Source: Candidatus Gastranaerophilales bacterium
Lineage (GTDB): Bacteria; Cyanobacteriota; Vampirovibrionia; Gastranaerophilales; Gastranaerophilaceae
DNA: 64,000 bases
Direction: 5' to 3'
Assembly (NCBI GenBank): GCA_944323035.1
Contig: CALUQY010000002.1
Span: 62,001 to 126,000, forward strand
Below are positions 42,818-51,872 of this stretch, piece after piece. Each line of letters opens with the position of its first letter. The first letter of the stretch is position 1. Under the pieces are notes generated by a model that was not told where the DNA came from, ran no database searches, and saw nothing but the letters and a program-made list of their open reading frames with translations. A program made the translations under genes and the position numbers.

Positions 42818-43101
42818 TGTAATGTTTTCGCCAGAATGTAATGTTCATAGCTGAGCGCGTAATTGTAAAGTGCGTTCATTAAAACGCGCCCGCTTTCAGA
42901 TTTACCGATTATCAGAAATTCATTATATTTATTTTGCGCAAGCGTGATTTCCGAGTGGATAATTTTTTCCACATTGGTCTTAGGGTTTCTGGACATAATC
43001 GAGCGAATCCAGTCCGATAAAATATTTACGGCTGTGGATTTGTTGCTGATTATTTCTTCGTTTTTGGTTTGAATGTATTTGGAAAATTCGCTTAGTATCA
43101 T
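42814..43101 (-). CDS. Small hypothetical protein downstream of comF
   Basis: 95 residues, all-helical look: 'EFSKYIQTKNEEIISNKSTA', 'VEKIIHSEITLAQNKYNEFL', 'ALYNYALSYEHYILAKTL'. Its start overlaps the end of comF by 4 nt (ATGA type), so it is co-translated. Function unknown. The 3' end overlaps the convergent 42395 gene by 4 nt. Confidence 0.65.
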   Translation of the reverse strand: MILSEFSKYIQTKNEEIISNKSTAVNILSDWIRSIMSRNPKTNVEKIIHSEITLAQNKYNEFLIIGKSESGRVLMNALYNYALSYEHYILAKTLH

Positions 43102-43757
43102 AACTTTGGTGTGGTTGTTGCAAAACAGGTTATATCCGTAATGCCTGCATTTTTGAGGGTTTTTATCATCTCGGCAAAGGTCGAACCTGTTGTACAGATG
43201 TCATCCAGTATTAATATTTTACCACAAGTTTGCGCGGAGGCGGGAAGCGCGGATTTGTCAACTTCAAACGCGTTATGAAGATTTTCTGCGCGCTCGGCAG
43301 GGGTGAGCTTGTATTGCGGTCTTGTATTTTTAACGCGTTTTATAAGTTTTGTGTTCAAAATATTCCCCGAAAGTCTGCAAAATTCTTCGGCAACGAGTTC
43401 CATGTGGTTGTAGCGCCGTTTGGACTGGCGGTCTTTGTGAAGCGGAACCGGTACTACTTCAAAACCGGTTTCATCCGTAATATGCTGCCAGTATTCCCAC
43501 ATAAATTTTGCCTGATAAAAAGCTAAATCACGCTGGTTATGATATTTCAGGCCTCGGATAAGCTTTTGAAGATTTTTTTCATACACTCCTGCAGCATAAA
43601 CGCTTATGCCGTCGATTGCAAGACGCTTGCCGTAACTTAAAAACTCCAGACTGTCATAGCATTTGGAACACATTTTGACACTTTCGTCCGAGCGGCGGCA
43701 AAAGTAACATTTCTTTTTATAAATCCAGTCGAGAAGATTAATAAAAAATTGTTTCAT
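43098..43757 (-). CDS. comF: ComF-family amidophosphoribosyltransferase
   Basis: 219 residues. N-terminal zinc finger 'KKCYFCRRSDESVKMCSKCY' and C-terminal phosphoribosyltransferase domain with 'VVPVPLHKDRQSKRRYNHME' and the PRPP loop 'ILILDDICTTGSTFAEMI'. ComF proteins take part in DNA uptake by natural transformation, which would fit the type IV pilus genes and PilT of this genome. Confidence 0.92.
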   Translation of the reverse strand: MKQFFINLLDWIYKKKCYFCRRSDESVKMCSKCYDSLEFLSYGKRLAIDGISVYAAGVYEKNLQKLIRGLKYHNQRDLAFYQAKFMWEYWQHITDETGFEVVPVPLHKDRQSKRRYNHMELVAEEFCRLSGNILNTKLIKRVKNTRPQYKLTPAERAENLHNAFEVDKSALPASAQTCGKILILDDICTTGSTFAEMIKTLKNAGITDITCFATTTPKL

Positions 43758-43831
43758 TTAATAATTATACATTAAATGTAACGAATTGTAAAATTTAATT
43801 GTAAAATGCCCGAAACCCTGTGATAATGCCT

Positions 43832-43864
43832 GATAGGATAGGATAGGATAGGATAGGATAGGAT
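43832..43864. repeat. Pentanucleotide tandem repeat (GATAG, 6 copies)
   Basis: Six uninterrupted GATAG units followed by a partial one, 105 bp before the 43970 start and 74 bp before the comF start on the other strand. A simple-sequence repeat of this type can change length by slippage. Confidence 0.9.
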
Positions 43865-43969
43865 GGCGTGGCGGGGCGCATTTTCTTTTTCGACCGTGTT
43901 TTAATGTAGATGTAAGGGAAATTGATTTCACTGAAAGTTAGAAACGGAAAAAGAAAAAGGGGATTTATT

Positions 43970-44587
43970 ATGGTAACAAATGTATCAAGATTTGTAAGAA
44001 TTAAAAACGCGTTCACTGCCGCAGGCCGCACTCAGAATAAACTTATGAACGTACCAGAATTGTTATATGAAAAAGGTGGTTTTTTCGGATACTGTAAAAA
44101 AGTAAGAGTACCTCTTAAATTTTATTCAAAAAAACTATCTGACGGCAGTACTATGCTAAAAGGTTATTATGGCGGTAGTCGAACAAGCGATATGACTTAT
44201 TTAATTGGCCGCGACGGCTCTTATATAAATATTAAAAGGAGTACTTTAGACCCTGAGAAAAAGGCTGGTTCTTTAATTTCCGGTCAGACAAGGGTTGTTG
44301 AACACTACAACAAGCAAGGCTTGTTGAAAGGTATTGATGCTAAGTCAAAAACTAGAATTGCAGGTTTGCCGGCGAAAGATATGGAATTATCAATGCGTGC
44401 AAATACGTCAGTTTTTAAAGGTAAAAGTCTAACTACAAATCTGTATTTAAAAACAAACGATATGTGGGTTGATGGTCGTATGAGGAACAACGGTGATTTA
44501 GAATACAAAGCAGATATATTTGGACAGCTGAAAGACGATCGGTTTAATGTTTTTGAAAAATTAGGCAAGATTATTGGTTTAGGTTAA
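43970..44587 (+). CDS. Hypothetical protein
   Basis: 205 residues from ATG 43970 (RBS AAAAGGGG). Basic, beta-rich C-terminal half with regular 'LTTNLYLKTNDMWVDGRMRN' and 'GDLEYKADIFGQLKDDR' strands. No signal peptide. No family recognised. The pentanucleotide repeat lies upstream and might affect its expression. Confidence 0.6.
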   Translation: MVTNVSRFVRIKNAFTAAGRTQNKLMNVPELLYEKGGFFGYCKKVRVPLKFYSKKLSDGSTMLKGYYGGSRTSDMTYLIGRDGSYINIKRSTLDPEKKAGSLISGQTRVVEHYNKQGLLKGIDAKSKTRIAGLPAKDMELSMRANTSVFKGKSLTTNLYLKTNDMWVDGRMRNNGDLEYKADIFGQLKDDRFNVFEKLGKIIGLG

Positions 44588-44617
44588 AAAAAATCGGGCT
44601 TTTAGCCCGATTTTTAT
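44587..44617 (+). terminator. Terminator of the 43970 gene
   Basis: AAAATCGGGCT-ttt-AGCCCGATTTTT immediately after the stop. Confidence 0.9.
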
Positions 44618-44664
44618 AGCAACTGTAAGCACGGAACTAGTTATAAAAGGCGGTTGTATCCGTC

Positions 44665-47600
44665 TTAATCCATGCTAAAGATTTCTTTAATATCGTCCAT
44701 GGTGAGTGATTTCGTGATGTTTCTGTCGACCGAAATTACGCTGTCAACAAGGTTACGCTTGAACATTTTGAGTTTTTGAATTTTTTCTTCAACCGTATTT
44801 TTTGTGATAAGTCTGTAAACAAAGACTTTTTTTGTTTGGCCGATACGGTAAGCACGGTCAGTTGCCTGATCTTCAACGGCAGGGTTCCACCACGGGTCGT
44901 AGTGGATTACATAATCCGCGCCGGTGAGGTTCAGGCCTGTGCCGCCCGCTTTCAGGCTGACAAGGAATATTGGAATGTGCGGATTATTGTTGAATTTCTC
45001 AACCGCTGCCTGACGGTCTTTTGTCTTACCGGTGAGATAAGAGTATGGTATTCCGGCTCTGTCAAGCCAATCTTTAATAATATCAAGCATTTCGACAAAC
45101 TGGCTGAATAAGAGAACTCTGTGTTGTTCTGAGATAATTTCTTCCAGCATTGTCTTGAGTTTTTCAAATTTACCGGACGAGATGATATTTTTAACATTGT
45201 CTTTGTCGTAAAGCCGCGGGTGACAGCAGATTTGACGTAAACGGAGCAAGGCAGAGAAGATAGAAAGTCTGCTTTTTTCGAGTCCGTTTTGTTCGATAGA
45301 TTTGAAGAGTTCTTCTTTTGTGCTGTCCAGAACCTGTAAGTAAAAATCTCTTTGATCGTCTGTAAGTTCGCAGTATGCAATGTTTTCGACTTTATCCGGA
45401 AGATCTTTTGCAACATCGCGTTTCATACGGCGCAGGATGAACGGATAGATTTGAAGTTTAAGCCGTTTTTCAACAACTTTGTCCGCGCGTTCCATAATCG
45501 GGTTAACGTAACGGTAGTTAAATTCGTGCATATCAAACAGAAAGCCCGGCATGAGAAAGTCAAATACGGACCAGAGTTCTTCCAGTTTGTTTTCAATCGG
45601 TGTACCTGAAAGCGCAAGTTTGTGTGAGGATTTAAGCTTTTTGACTGCCTGAGCGGTTTGTGAACCCGCGTTTTTGATATTTTGGGATTCATCAAGGACG
45701 ATATAGCGGAAGTTATATTCTTTAAGCTTTTCAATATCGCGGCGTACGAGAGCGTAGCTTGTGATTACGATATCGAATTCAGGAATTTTTTTGAACAAGC
45801 CTTTACGCTCTGTTCCTGAAATTTTCAGGCAGGTGAGTTCGGGTGCAAATTTTTGGATTTCGTTTTCCCAGTTGAACACGACTGTTGTCGGGCAGATAAC
45901 GAGTGTAGGCATAGGGCCGTCAACATCTTTGGCTTTTTGAATAACGGTTAATGCCTGAAGTGTTTTACCAAGCCCCATGTCGTCTGCAAGAATTCCGTTA
46001 AGCCCGTATTTGTACATAAACCAGAGCCAGCCGAAACCTTTTTGCTGGTATTCACGAAATTCTGCGTTAATTGCTTTCGGGAGTTCGGTTGCGTCAGTCG
46101 TTGAGAAGGTTGACATCTGCGACCAGAAGGTTTCAAACTCTTTGCTTAGAATGGTTTCAACGTTGAGGTTTTTAAGTTCATTAATCAAACCTGCGCGGTA
46201 AGTTTTTACGATAAATTTGTTTTCATCGTTACGGTAAACATCAAACGAGTTGAAGGCGCGCATTATTCCGTAAATATCCTGCGCCGGAAATTCTACAAAG
46301 CCTAAGCTTCTGATACGGCTGTATTTTTCGCCGCCCTGAATGGTTTCGTAAATCTCGTCAAAGTTAATAATTTCATCTCCTGCGCGGCCGTAGAGGAAGA
46401 TTTCAAAAGAATCCTTTGTTTCGTGGCTGAAATCAATGTCCGCACAAAGTTTGAACGGGTCGTCAAGGAGTTTGAAAAAGCTCATATCGTCTTTTTCAAT
46501 GAACTTCCAGCCTTCGCCCGCCTGTTTAATATGGTAGTTGTAAAAATCAATAGCATTTTCTTTTTCAAGCGCGAGGTTGTTTGTCTGCATAGGAACAAAA
46601 CGGCAGGCAAGCAGCATATTGTAGGCTTCCTGTTCGTGCTTGACGTTGCGTTTAACCCAGTAGACCAGATCTTCGTTAGGCTTTTTAACCGTGATATAAG
46701 GAAGTTTTTCGCCTGTTGTTTTGGAATACGGCACCCGAACCCCGTCGTATTCAAATTCCAGCGAGGCTTTCAAAGACTGGTCGTAGTCGATACCGAGGGT
46801 TACAATATTTAGCGGCGGACGCTCTTCAAGCATTAATTTGGAAATATTTTCCGCAATATCCACTTTCATAATCTTCTGGATTTCAGGCAAATCTTCGTGG
46901 ATAAATTTTCCGCCTTCCGCGTCTTTTAGTTCTGTGAACGAGGACTTAATAATATTTGACGGAAGCGATTGCATTGCAATATTTGTCGGGAAAATAATAT
47001 TTTTGTAACGCCCCCATTTAAGGTGTTTTGAAAAATAGCGAACCTCTTCAAACGGATAAATATCGTCTTTATCAGGCCTATGCCATTCAAGAGCAAGAAG
47101 TAATGCCCCGCTCTGGCCTGCGTTGACGGAAAGTTCAAGCTGCCATTCATCATCAACGAATTTCAGGCGATCTTTGGTTTTTTCGTCAAGAACCTCATCT
47201 GCCCTTGCAAGGAGTGTAAACATAGGGCCGAATTTGGTAATCGGGATATCGTACCAGCCGGCTTTTTTATCCTGACGCGCAGTGGTTAAAAGCTGTTGGA
47301 ATATCGCAACTTCAACTTTCTGGGAGTTATTTAATTCAAAATCCGGATTCTGACGCTGTGTTTCAATAAGCGCGCGCAAAATACTTTCAATCTGGCGTAC
47401 GATTTTACCTGTTTCACGTGAGCGGACAAGAATTGAGAAGAAATTAACTTTCCGTTTTGAATTAAAATGGAAGATATAACTTCCGTTTGGCTCCTCTGTT
47501 AAAGCAGTATTTTCGTCAGGGTAATCTGTTTCTATGCCGTATTTGGTTTCCAGCCAATCTTCATAAGCGTGGTCGTTGATAGCTTTAATAGCGACTGCAA

Positions 47601-47844
47601 CGGCGTGCTTGCACCATTCATCTTTCAGCGGGCAATTGCAGCGGGCTTCGACTTTGTTTTTCTTGAAAATAAGATCAGTGTTGTAGTATGCCTGAAAATT
47701 TCCTTTTACTTTTGCCATATAAAAGTTTTTTTCAGGGTATGATTCCATAACCATATCCTTGGCATAAAGCTCATAACCTCTGCGCCACGCTCCGGCACCT
47801 GCTTTTTCTTTTACCAGTTTAAAATTGAATTCTTCAACAGCCAT
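44665..47844 (-). CDS. SNF2-family helicase with SWIM zinc finger
   Basis: 1059 residues. N-terminal SWIM zinc finger 'ARCNCPLKDEWCKHAVAVAI' (CxC...CxH, about residues 67-85), a long middle region, then the two RecA-like lobes of SNF2 ATPases. Motif I is 'ILADDMGLGKTLQALTVI', motif II 'IVLDESQNIKN', motif III 'LALSGTPIENKLEELWSVFD', and motifs V-VI 'SLKAGGTGLNLTGADYVIH' and 'EDQATDRAYRIGQTKKVFVY'. It moves along double-stranded DNA or remodels protein-DNA complexes. Bacterial members are often of unclear role. Confidence 0.94.
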   Translation of the reverse strand: MAVEEFNFKLVKEKAGAGAWRRGYELYAKDMVMESYPEKNFYMAKVKGNFQAYYNTDLIFKKNKVEARCNCPLKDEWCKHAVAVAIKAINDHAYEDWLETKYGIETDYPDENTALTEEPNGSYIFHFNSKRKVNFFSILVRSRETGKIVRQIESILRALIETQRQNPDFELNNSQKVEVAIFQQLLTTARQDKKAGWYDIPITKFGPMFTLLARADEVLDEKTKDRLKFVDDEWQLELSVNAGQSGALLLALEWHRPDKDDIYPFEEVRYFSKHLKWGRYKNIIFPTNIAMQSLPSNIIKSSFTELKDAEGGKFIHEDLPEIQKIMKVDIAENISKLMLEERPPLNIVTLGIDYDQSLKASLEFEYDGVRVPYSKTTGEKLPYITVKKPNEDLVYWVKRNVKHEQEAYNMLLACRFVPMQTNNLALEKENAIDFYNYHIKQAGEGWKFIEKDDMSFFKLLDDPFKLCADIDFSHETKDSFEIFLYGRAGDEIINFDEIYETIQGGEKYSRIRSLGFVEFPAQDIYGIMRAFNSFDVYRNDENKFIVKTYRAGLINELKNLNVETILSKEFETFWSQMSTFSTTDATELPKAINAEFREYQQKGFGWLWFMYKYGLNGILADDMGLGKTLQALTVIQKAKDVDGPMPTLVICPTTVVFNWENEIQKFAPELTCLKISGTERKGLFKKIPEFDIVITSYALVRRDIEKLKEYNFRYIVLDESQNIKNAGSQTAQAVKKLKSSHKLALSGTPIENKLEELWSVFDFLMPGFLFDMHEFNYRYVNPIMERADKVVEKRLKLQIYPFILRRMKRDVAKDLPDKVENIAYCELTDDQRDFYLQVLDSTKEELFKSIEQNGLEKSRLSIFSALLRLRQICCHPRLYDKDNVKNIISSGKFEKLKTMLEEIISEQHRVLLFSQFVEMLDIIKDWLDRAGIPYSYLTGKTKDRQAAVEKFNNNPHIPIFLVSLKAGGTGLNLTGADYVIHYDPWWNPAVEDQATDRAYRIGQTKKVFVYRLITKNTVEEKIQKLKMFKRNLVDSVISVDRNITKSLTMDDIKEIFSMD

Positions 47845-48001
47845 ATTTTATTTACAAGTCCAATACTATTATGATAAGCTACCTTTTATGTCTTGCGCCC
47901 GCAAGTTAAACTGCCATATAGAATCTCTTTTGTTCTATAAACTCAGGGTTACCCACATTATGCCATAAGTGAAATAAAAAATCAAGTGTCTAAGAAATAA
48001 A

Positions 48002-48035
48002 AAAGCCCGCCGTGGTAAATCCGGCGGGCACGTTT
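48002..48035 (-). terminator. Terminator after the truncated pilin
   Basis: Minus strand: GCCCGCCG-gatttacca-CGGCGGGC followed by T6. Confidence 0.88.
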
Positions 48036-48051
48036 AAAAAAGGATAGGAAA

Positions 48052-48783
48052 TTATCTTTCAACGCATAGAATGCTCCACTCAGATACCCCTGCAACCGGA
48101 ATTCTATATTCACCAAGACCTGCAACTATTAACCAATTTGTTATTCTTCCATTTGAAAAAACATGTTTTGAGGATGAATACCAGTGAGCATTAGCGCCGA
48201 GGCCTGTAAATGTCGGGCCCATTAAGGCACTGTTTGCGAACAGTGAAGCTAATTCGTCTTTAGTAGGGATTCTGTATTCCCCGCCGGCCTGTTGTGTACA
48301 GGCTGCTGCCGCTTCGTCCGAGGCAACGCCTGTAATTATTGTTCTAAAAGGCTGCGGTGCGACAACAACACTGTCAGTAGGGTATAGAATTGTCATAAAT
48401 CCAATATCTTTGCCGACGGTGTTAGGGCCTTTAGACCCGTTTAAATCATAAATCATGTTTGCGCAGATTTTAGGTTGTACAAAATAATCCACGGTTTCAT
48501 CCATGTTGGCTACGCAGTTAGGATTGTAGAAAGTCAGAATACTTTCACCATTGCCGGTTTCAAACGCGGCGGCTTTTGTATCTAACATTGAATATGCAGA
48601 ACCGTCAGGATGATAAGCAGTTCCGCCGGCAGAATAGGATGCTGATGTCATTTTATCATTGAGTTCTGTCATTGTTTTAGGCATATCAAGATTTCCGGTG
48701 CCGGTTAATGTGGTATAAGTAAGTGGTATGCCGCAGTCGTCAATATGTTCATTATCACAAATATTATTGATTTTCATAACTTT
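48052..48783 (-). pseudogene. 5'-truncated pilin-like gene
   Basis: About 243 codons from 'KVMKINNICDNEHIDDCGIP' to 'WSILCVER'. Close protein-level relative of the 28934 gene in core ('NMIYDLNGSKGPNTVGKDIG') and in the DUF1566-like end ('EYRIPTKDELASLF'), but with many synonymous differences. The leader and transmembrane helix are gone; similarity stops sharply at 48783 where an XRE-gene remnant on the other strand begins. In-frame TGA lies five codons further upstream. ATG 48777 has no convincing RBS. Probably non-functional or a silent donor. Confidence 0.8.
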
Positions 48784-48897
48784 GCTTCTCTGTCAAATGA
48801 AGATATGCTTAAATATATTTATGAAAAACTTGACCGCATAAAAGGCAGCCCCGAACAATTAAAGTCGGTTTATATGTATTTTAAAGGGATTATCTAG
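48784..48897 (+). pseudogene. Remnant of an XRE-type regulator (C-terminal tail)
   Basis: 37 codons reading 'SNEDMLKYIYEKLDRIKGSP' then EQLKSVYMYFKGII and stop. This resembles the C-terminal tails of the small XRE regulators in this window (for example 'KLKQIYDIILVLLR' at 4552). The HTH part is missing; its 5' side abuts the truncated pilin at 48783. Overlaps hicA on the other strand. Confidence 0.45.
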
Positions 48898-49112
48898 TTA
48901 ATCAATGAGAAAAATAACGATAAAAGGCCGGCAGTTTTCAGGATTGCTTTTAATAATCCTGTTTTTATCTCTTTGTTGCCGTGCACCGGAACGACAATTC
49001 TGGCATCTTCTCCATTTTTAGTAAAAATATGATGAGAACCGCTTATTCTTGTTCAAATCCAACCATTTTCAGTTAGAATTTTACAGAGTTGTTTGCCCGT
49101 TATATTCTTCAT
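48894..49112 (-). pseudogene. hicA: HicA-type mRNA interferase toxin with in-frame stop
   Basis: Reads MKNITGKQLCKILTENGWI, then TGA (49053-49055), then TRISGSHHIFTKNGEDARIV in the same frame, on to 'VPVHGNKEIKTGLLKAILKT'. The family pattern GWxxxRxxGSHH is exact except that one codon is TGA. The catalytic His (in GSHH) lies after the stop, so the toxin is disarmed unless the stop is read through. It overlaps hicB by 3 nt (ATGA). Confidence 0.85.
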
Positions 49113-49294
49113 AATGCGATTGAAATAACCTCGCCGTCAGTTGGTAAATCAACAGATAACCACGCAGTAATTGCTTCTTTAATATTTTCTTGAAGTTCTT
49201 CCATTGTTTCTGCCTGCGTAAAGCAGCCTTTTAATGCCGGAACCTCTGCCCAGTAACCCGTATTTTCTCTATGTACAACGACATCAAATTTCAT
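49109..49294 (-). CDS. hicB: HicB-type antitoxin
   Basis: 61 residues: 'MKFDVVVHRENTGYWAEVPA', 'LKGCFTQAETMEELQENIKE' and AITAWL, the degenerate RNase-H-like HicB fold without an added DNA-binding domain. Intact, and placed before hicA rather than after it. With the toxin broken it may be a free-standing leftover. Confidence 0.88.
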   Translation of the reverse strand: MKFDVVVHRENTGYWAEVPALKGCFTQAETMEELQENIKEAITAWLSVDLPTDGEVISIAL

Positions 49295-49320
49295 AATACG
49301 ATAACCCTTTTTTAATTATT

Positions 49321-50430
49321 TTAACCTATGGATTGCCCTGTGTCAATGCGTCCGTTTTCAATGTTGTAGATTTTGACGTCTTTTAAAAATTCTTCTTCAA
49401 AATGGATTGTGTCAACAGAAGTGATTATTGTTTGAACTCCGGATTTAATTGATTTCAACAGGAAGTTCTGGCGGATGTCATCAAGTTCTGCAAGAACATC
49501 ATCCAAAAGTAATACAGGGTTTTCACCGGTTTTGTCCGTGATGATTTCGAGTTCCGAAAGTTTCAGCGCCAGAACAACGGTTCTTTGCTGACCCTGTGAG
49601 GCAAATTTTGTGGCTTCGTTTTCGTTGATGTAGAACAAAATATCGTCACGCTGCGGCCCGACACAGGATTGACCGCGGCGGATTTCTTCGTTCATACGTT
49701 CCTCAAGCGCCTGCGCAAAAAGCCGCGAAATAGTTTCAACATCCTCGTCACCGTTTAAAAACGAGCAGTCATATTTGATTTTTAACTCTTCACTTTCGCT
49801 GATAATCTTATGTTTTTCACGCGCAATCCGTTCGATTTCTTTTAAGAATTTCAGGCGTAAAAAGATGATGTTGCTTCCTGCAATCGCCATTTGTTCGTTG
49901 TAAACTTTAAGAAGCGTTTCATCAATGTAGTCGGATTTTAAAAGATTATTTTTTTGGATACGGATTTTGTCGTATTTGGAAAGTCTTTCGTCGTACGCGG
50001 GATACACCTGCGAAATTGCGCGGTCAAGCCATTCGCGCCTGTCAGACGGGTTCCCGCGAAGCAGAAGCAAATCCGGTGTGGCAAAAAGAACAGTGCGCAA
50101 AACTGATTTGAAATTTTTCGGGGTGGTTTTGAGGGTGTTAACCCGCAGTTCGCGTGTTTTTTCGCGGTTATAGTAAAATGCCAGCTCAATATCTGTATCG
50201 GCTTTCACTATATCTGATTTAATTTCAACGCTTTGCGCGTCAAAATTGATAAGTTCCTGAGTATTTGAGGTTCTGGGGCTTTTGAGGGTTGAGAGAAAAT
50301 AAACGCTTTCCAGAATATTGGTTTTGCCCTGCGCGTTTTTGCCGATAATCAAGATTTTGTCAAACCCGAGTTCGAGGGTGACATCTTTGCAATTTCTATA
50401 GTTTTTTAGCGTTAAATTTCTCAGCTTCAC
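49321..50430 (-). CDS. recF: DNA replication and repair protein RecF
   Basis: SMC-like ATPase that helps load RecA at gaps. 369 residues, normal length. Walker A 'LIIGKNAQGKTNILESVYFL', 'RREWLDRAISQVYPAYDERL', the ABC-type signature 'FASQGQQRTVVLALKLSELE' and Walker B 'NPVLLLDDVLAELDDIRQNF'. Start is GTG at 50430 with TATAAT (50438-50443) only 7 nt upstream and no RBS, so it may be leaderless. It is usually next to dnaN; here it is 18 kb away. Confidence 0.95.
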   Translation of the reverse strand: MKLRNLTLKNYRNCKDVTLELGFDKILIIGKNAQGKTNILESVYFLSTLKSPRTSNTQELINFDAQSVEIKSDIVKADTDIELAFYYNREKTRELRVNTLKTTPKNFKSVLRTVLFATPDLLLLRGNPSDRREWLDRAISQVYPAYDERLSKYDKIRIQKNNLLKSDYIDETLLKVYNEQMAIAGSNIIFLRLKFLKEIERIAREKHKIISESEELKIKYDCSFLNGDEDVETISRLFAQALEERMNEEIRRGQSCVGPQRDDILFYINENEATKFASQGQQRTVVLALKLSELEIITDKTGENPVLLLDDVLAELDDIRQNFLLKSIKSGVQTIITSVDTIHFEEEFLKDVKIYNIENGRIDTGQSIG

Positions 50431-50527
50431 AAAAACGATTATACTTCAAATAAATGATTTATTGAATATGTATAGACGAATAGGAAATTTTTTTATATAA
50501 TTTGTATGGATGAATAGAGGGAGAATT

Positions 50528-50773
50528 ATGTTACCGGTAATTACAGAAGAAATATCAGCAGAAGTTTTTACGGAAGTGTTCAAAGATGTGCCGGTCTGGC
50601 GCAAAAAGATGATTCACTATATTAAAGATGAAAATCCGGAGATAAATACTGCTATTATTGAAGCCGCTAATAAAACCGATCTGGATCCGAAAGCGGTTGC
50701 GCTCGGAGCTTATATGACATATCTCCTAATTGAAAGAGCCACACAGGATCAGGAAATATTTTCAGAAGATTAA
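50528..50773 (+). CDS. Small hypothetical protein upstream of pilT
   Basis: 81 residues from ATG 50528 (RBS GAGGGAG). Acidic, helical: 'EEISAEVFTEVFKDVPVWRK' and 'IIEAANKTDLDPKAVALGAY'. It ends 17 nt before pilT, so it is probably in the same operon and may be pilus-related. No family recognised. Confidence 0.65.
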   Translation: MLPVITEEISAEVFTEVFKDVPVWRKKMIHYIKDENPEINTAIIEAANKTDLDPKAVALGAYMTYLLIERATQDQEIFSED

Positions 50774-50790
50774 AGGATAGGTAACGAGAG

Positions 50791-51870
50791 ATGATTATAG
50801 AAGATTTATTGGAACAACTGGTTAAAGAAGGCGGCAGTGACTTGCATATTTCAAGCAACCTCGCGCCTGTAATACGTGTTGATGGTAAATTAAAAAGAAT
50901 AGACGTCCCGCCGCTTTCACCGCAGGATGTTGAAAACCTTTTATTTCCGATGCTTTCTAACGAACAGCGTCGCAGGCTGGAACAGGACTGGGAACTTGAC
51001 TTCTCTTACGGTATTGAAGGTTTAAGCCGTTTCCGGGTAAACTTTTACAAGGATAAAGGTAACTACGCGGCAGCTTTCCGTACAATTACGGCAACGGTTC
51101 CGAACTTTGAGCAGCTCGGGCTTCCGGAAGTTGTAAAAAGAATTGCAAATTCACCGAGAGGTCTGGTTCTGGTTACAGGGCCTACAGGTTCCGGTAAATC
51201 TACAACACTTGCTGCAATGATTGACCACATTAACCAGACAAAAGCAGAACACATTTTGACAATTGAGGACCCTATCGAGTTTGTGCATACATCTAAAAAA
51301 AGTGTTGTTCACCAGCGTGAATTGGGTATGGACACCAGATCTTTTGCAAACGCTCTTAAATCCGCTCTTCGTGAAGACCCTGATATCATTCTGGTAGGTG
51401 AGATGCGTGACTTTGAAACTATTTCACTGGCGCTGACAGCGGCAGAAACGGGCCACCTTGTTTTCGGAACCCTGCACACGTCTTCTGCGGCGCAAACAGT
51501 TGACCGTATTATTGACGTATTCCCGCAAGGACAGCAGCAACAAATCCGTGTTCAGATTGCAAACTCGCTTGTTGCAATCTTCTCACAAACACTTCTGCCA
51601 AGAACCCTTCCGGACGGAACTAAAAAAGGCCGTGTGATGGCTCAGGAAATTCTTGTTTCAAACGGCGCAATCGCAAACCTTATCCGTGAAGGTAAATCCG
51701 CACAGATTTATTCCTCAATCCAGATGGGGCAGGGTCAGGGTATGCAGACACTTGAAGCCGCACTTGCAGAATTGACTAATAAAGGTCTTGTTACAATGGA
51801 AGATGCGCTTGCTAAAACTTCAAGACAAGAAGAATTTAAACGGCTTCTGAAAGAATATAAAGAAAGATAG
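50791..51870 (+). CDS. pilT: Type IV pilus retraction ATPase PilT
   Basis: Hexameric ATPase that depolymerises the pilus for twitching and DNA uptake. 359 residues. N-terminal 'GGSDLHISSNLAPVIRVDGK', Walker A 'LVTGPTGSGKSTTLAAMIDH', Asp box 'LTIEDPIEFVHTSKKSVVHQ', Walker B 'DPDIILVGEMRDFETISLAL', His box 'GHLVFGTLHTSSAAQTVDRI', and the PilT-specific 'IANLIREGKSAQIYSSIQMG'. The last motif separates it from PilB. pilB is not in the window. Confidence 0.95.
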   Translation: MIIEDLLEQLVKEGGSDLHISSNLAPVIRVDGKLKRIDVPPLSPQDVENLLFPMLSNEQRRRLEQDWELDFSYGIEGLSRFRVNFYKDKGNYAAAFRTITATVPNFEQLGLPEVVKRIANSPRGLVLVTGPTGSGKSTTLAAMIDHINQTKAEHILTIEDPIEFVHTSKKSVVHQRELGMDTRSFANALKSALREDPDIILVGEMRDFETISLALTAAETGHLVFGTLHTSSAAQTVDRIIDVFPQGQQQQIRVQIANSLVAIFSQTLLPRTLPDGTKKGRVMAQEILVSNGAIANLIREGKSAQIYSSIQMGQGQGMQTLEAALAELTNKGLVTMEDALAKTSRQEEFKRLLKEYKER

Positions 51871-51872
51871 TG

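Noticed and set aside
43832-43864. CRISPR-like array
   Set aside because: Five-base units without spacers; a simple-sequence repeat. No CRISPR array or cas gene was seen in the window.
43795-44031. Minus-strand frame across the GATAG repeat
   Set aside because: It reads PSYPILSYPILS from the repeat itself and overlaps the better-supported 43970 gene.
49053-49055. TGA in hicA as selenocysteine or reassigned codon
   Set aside because: TGA is a normal stop in other genes here, and no SECIS-like hairpin is evident right after it.
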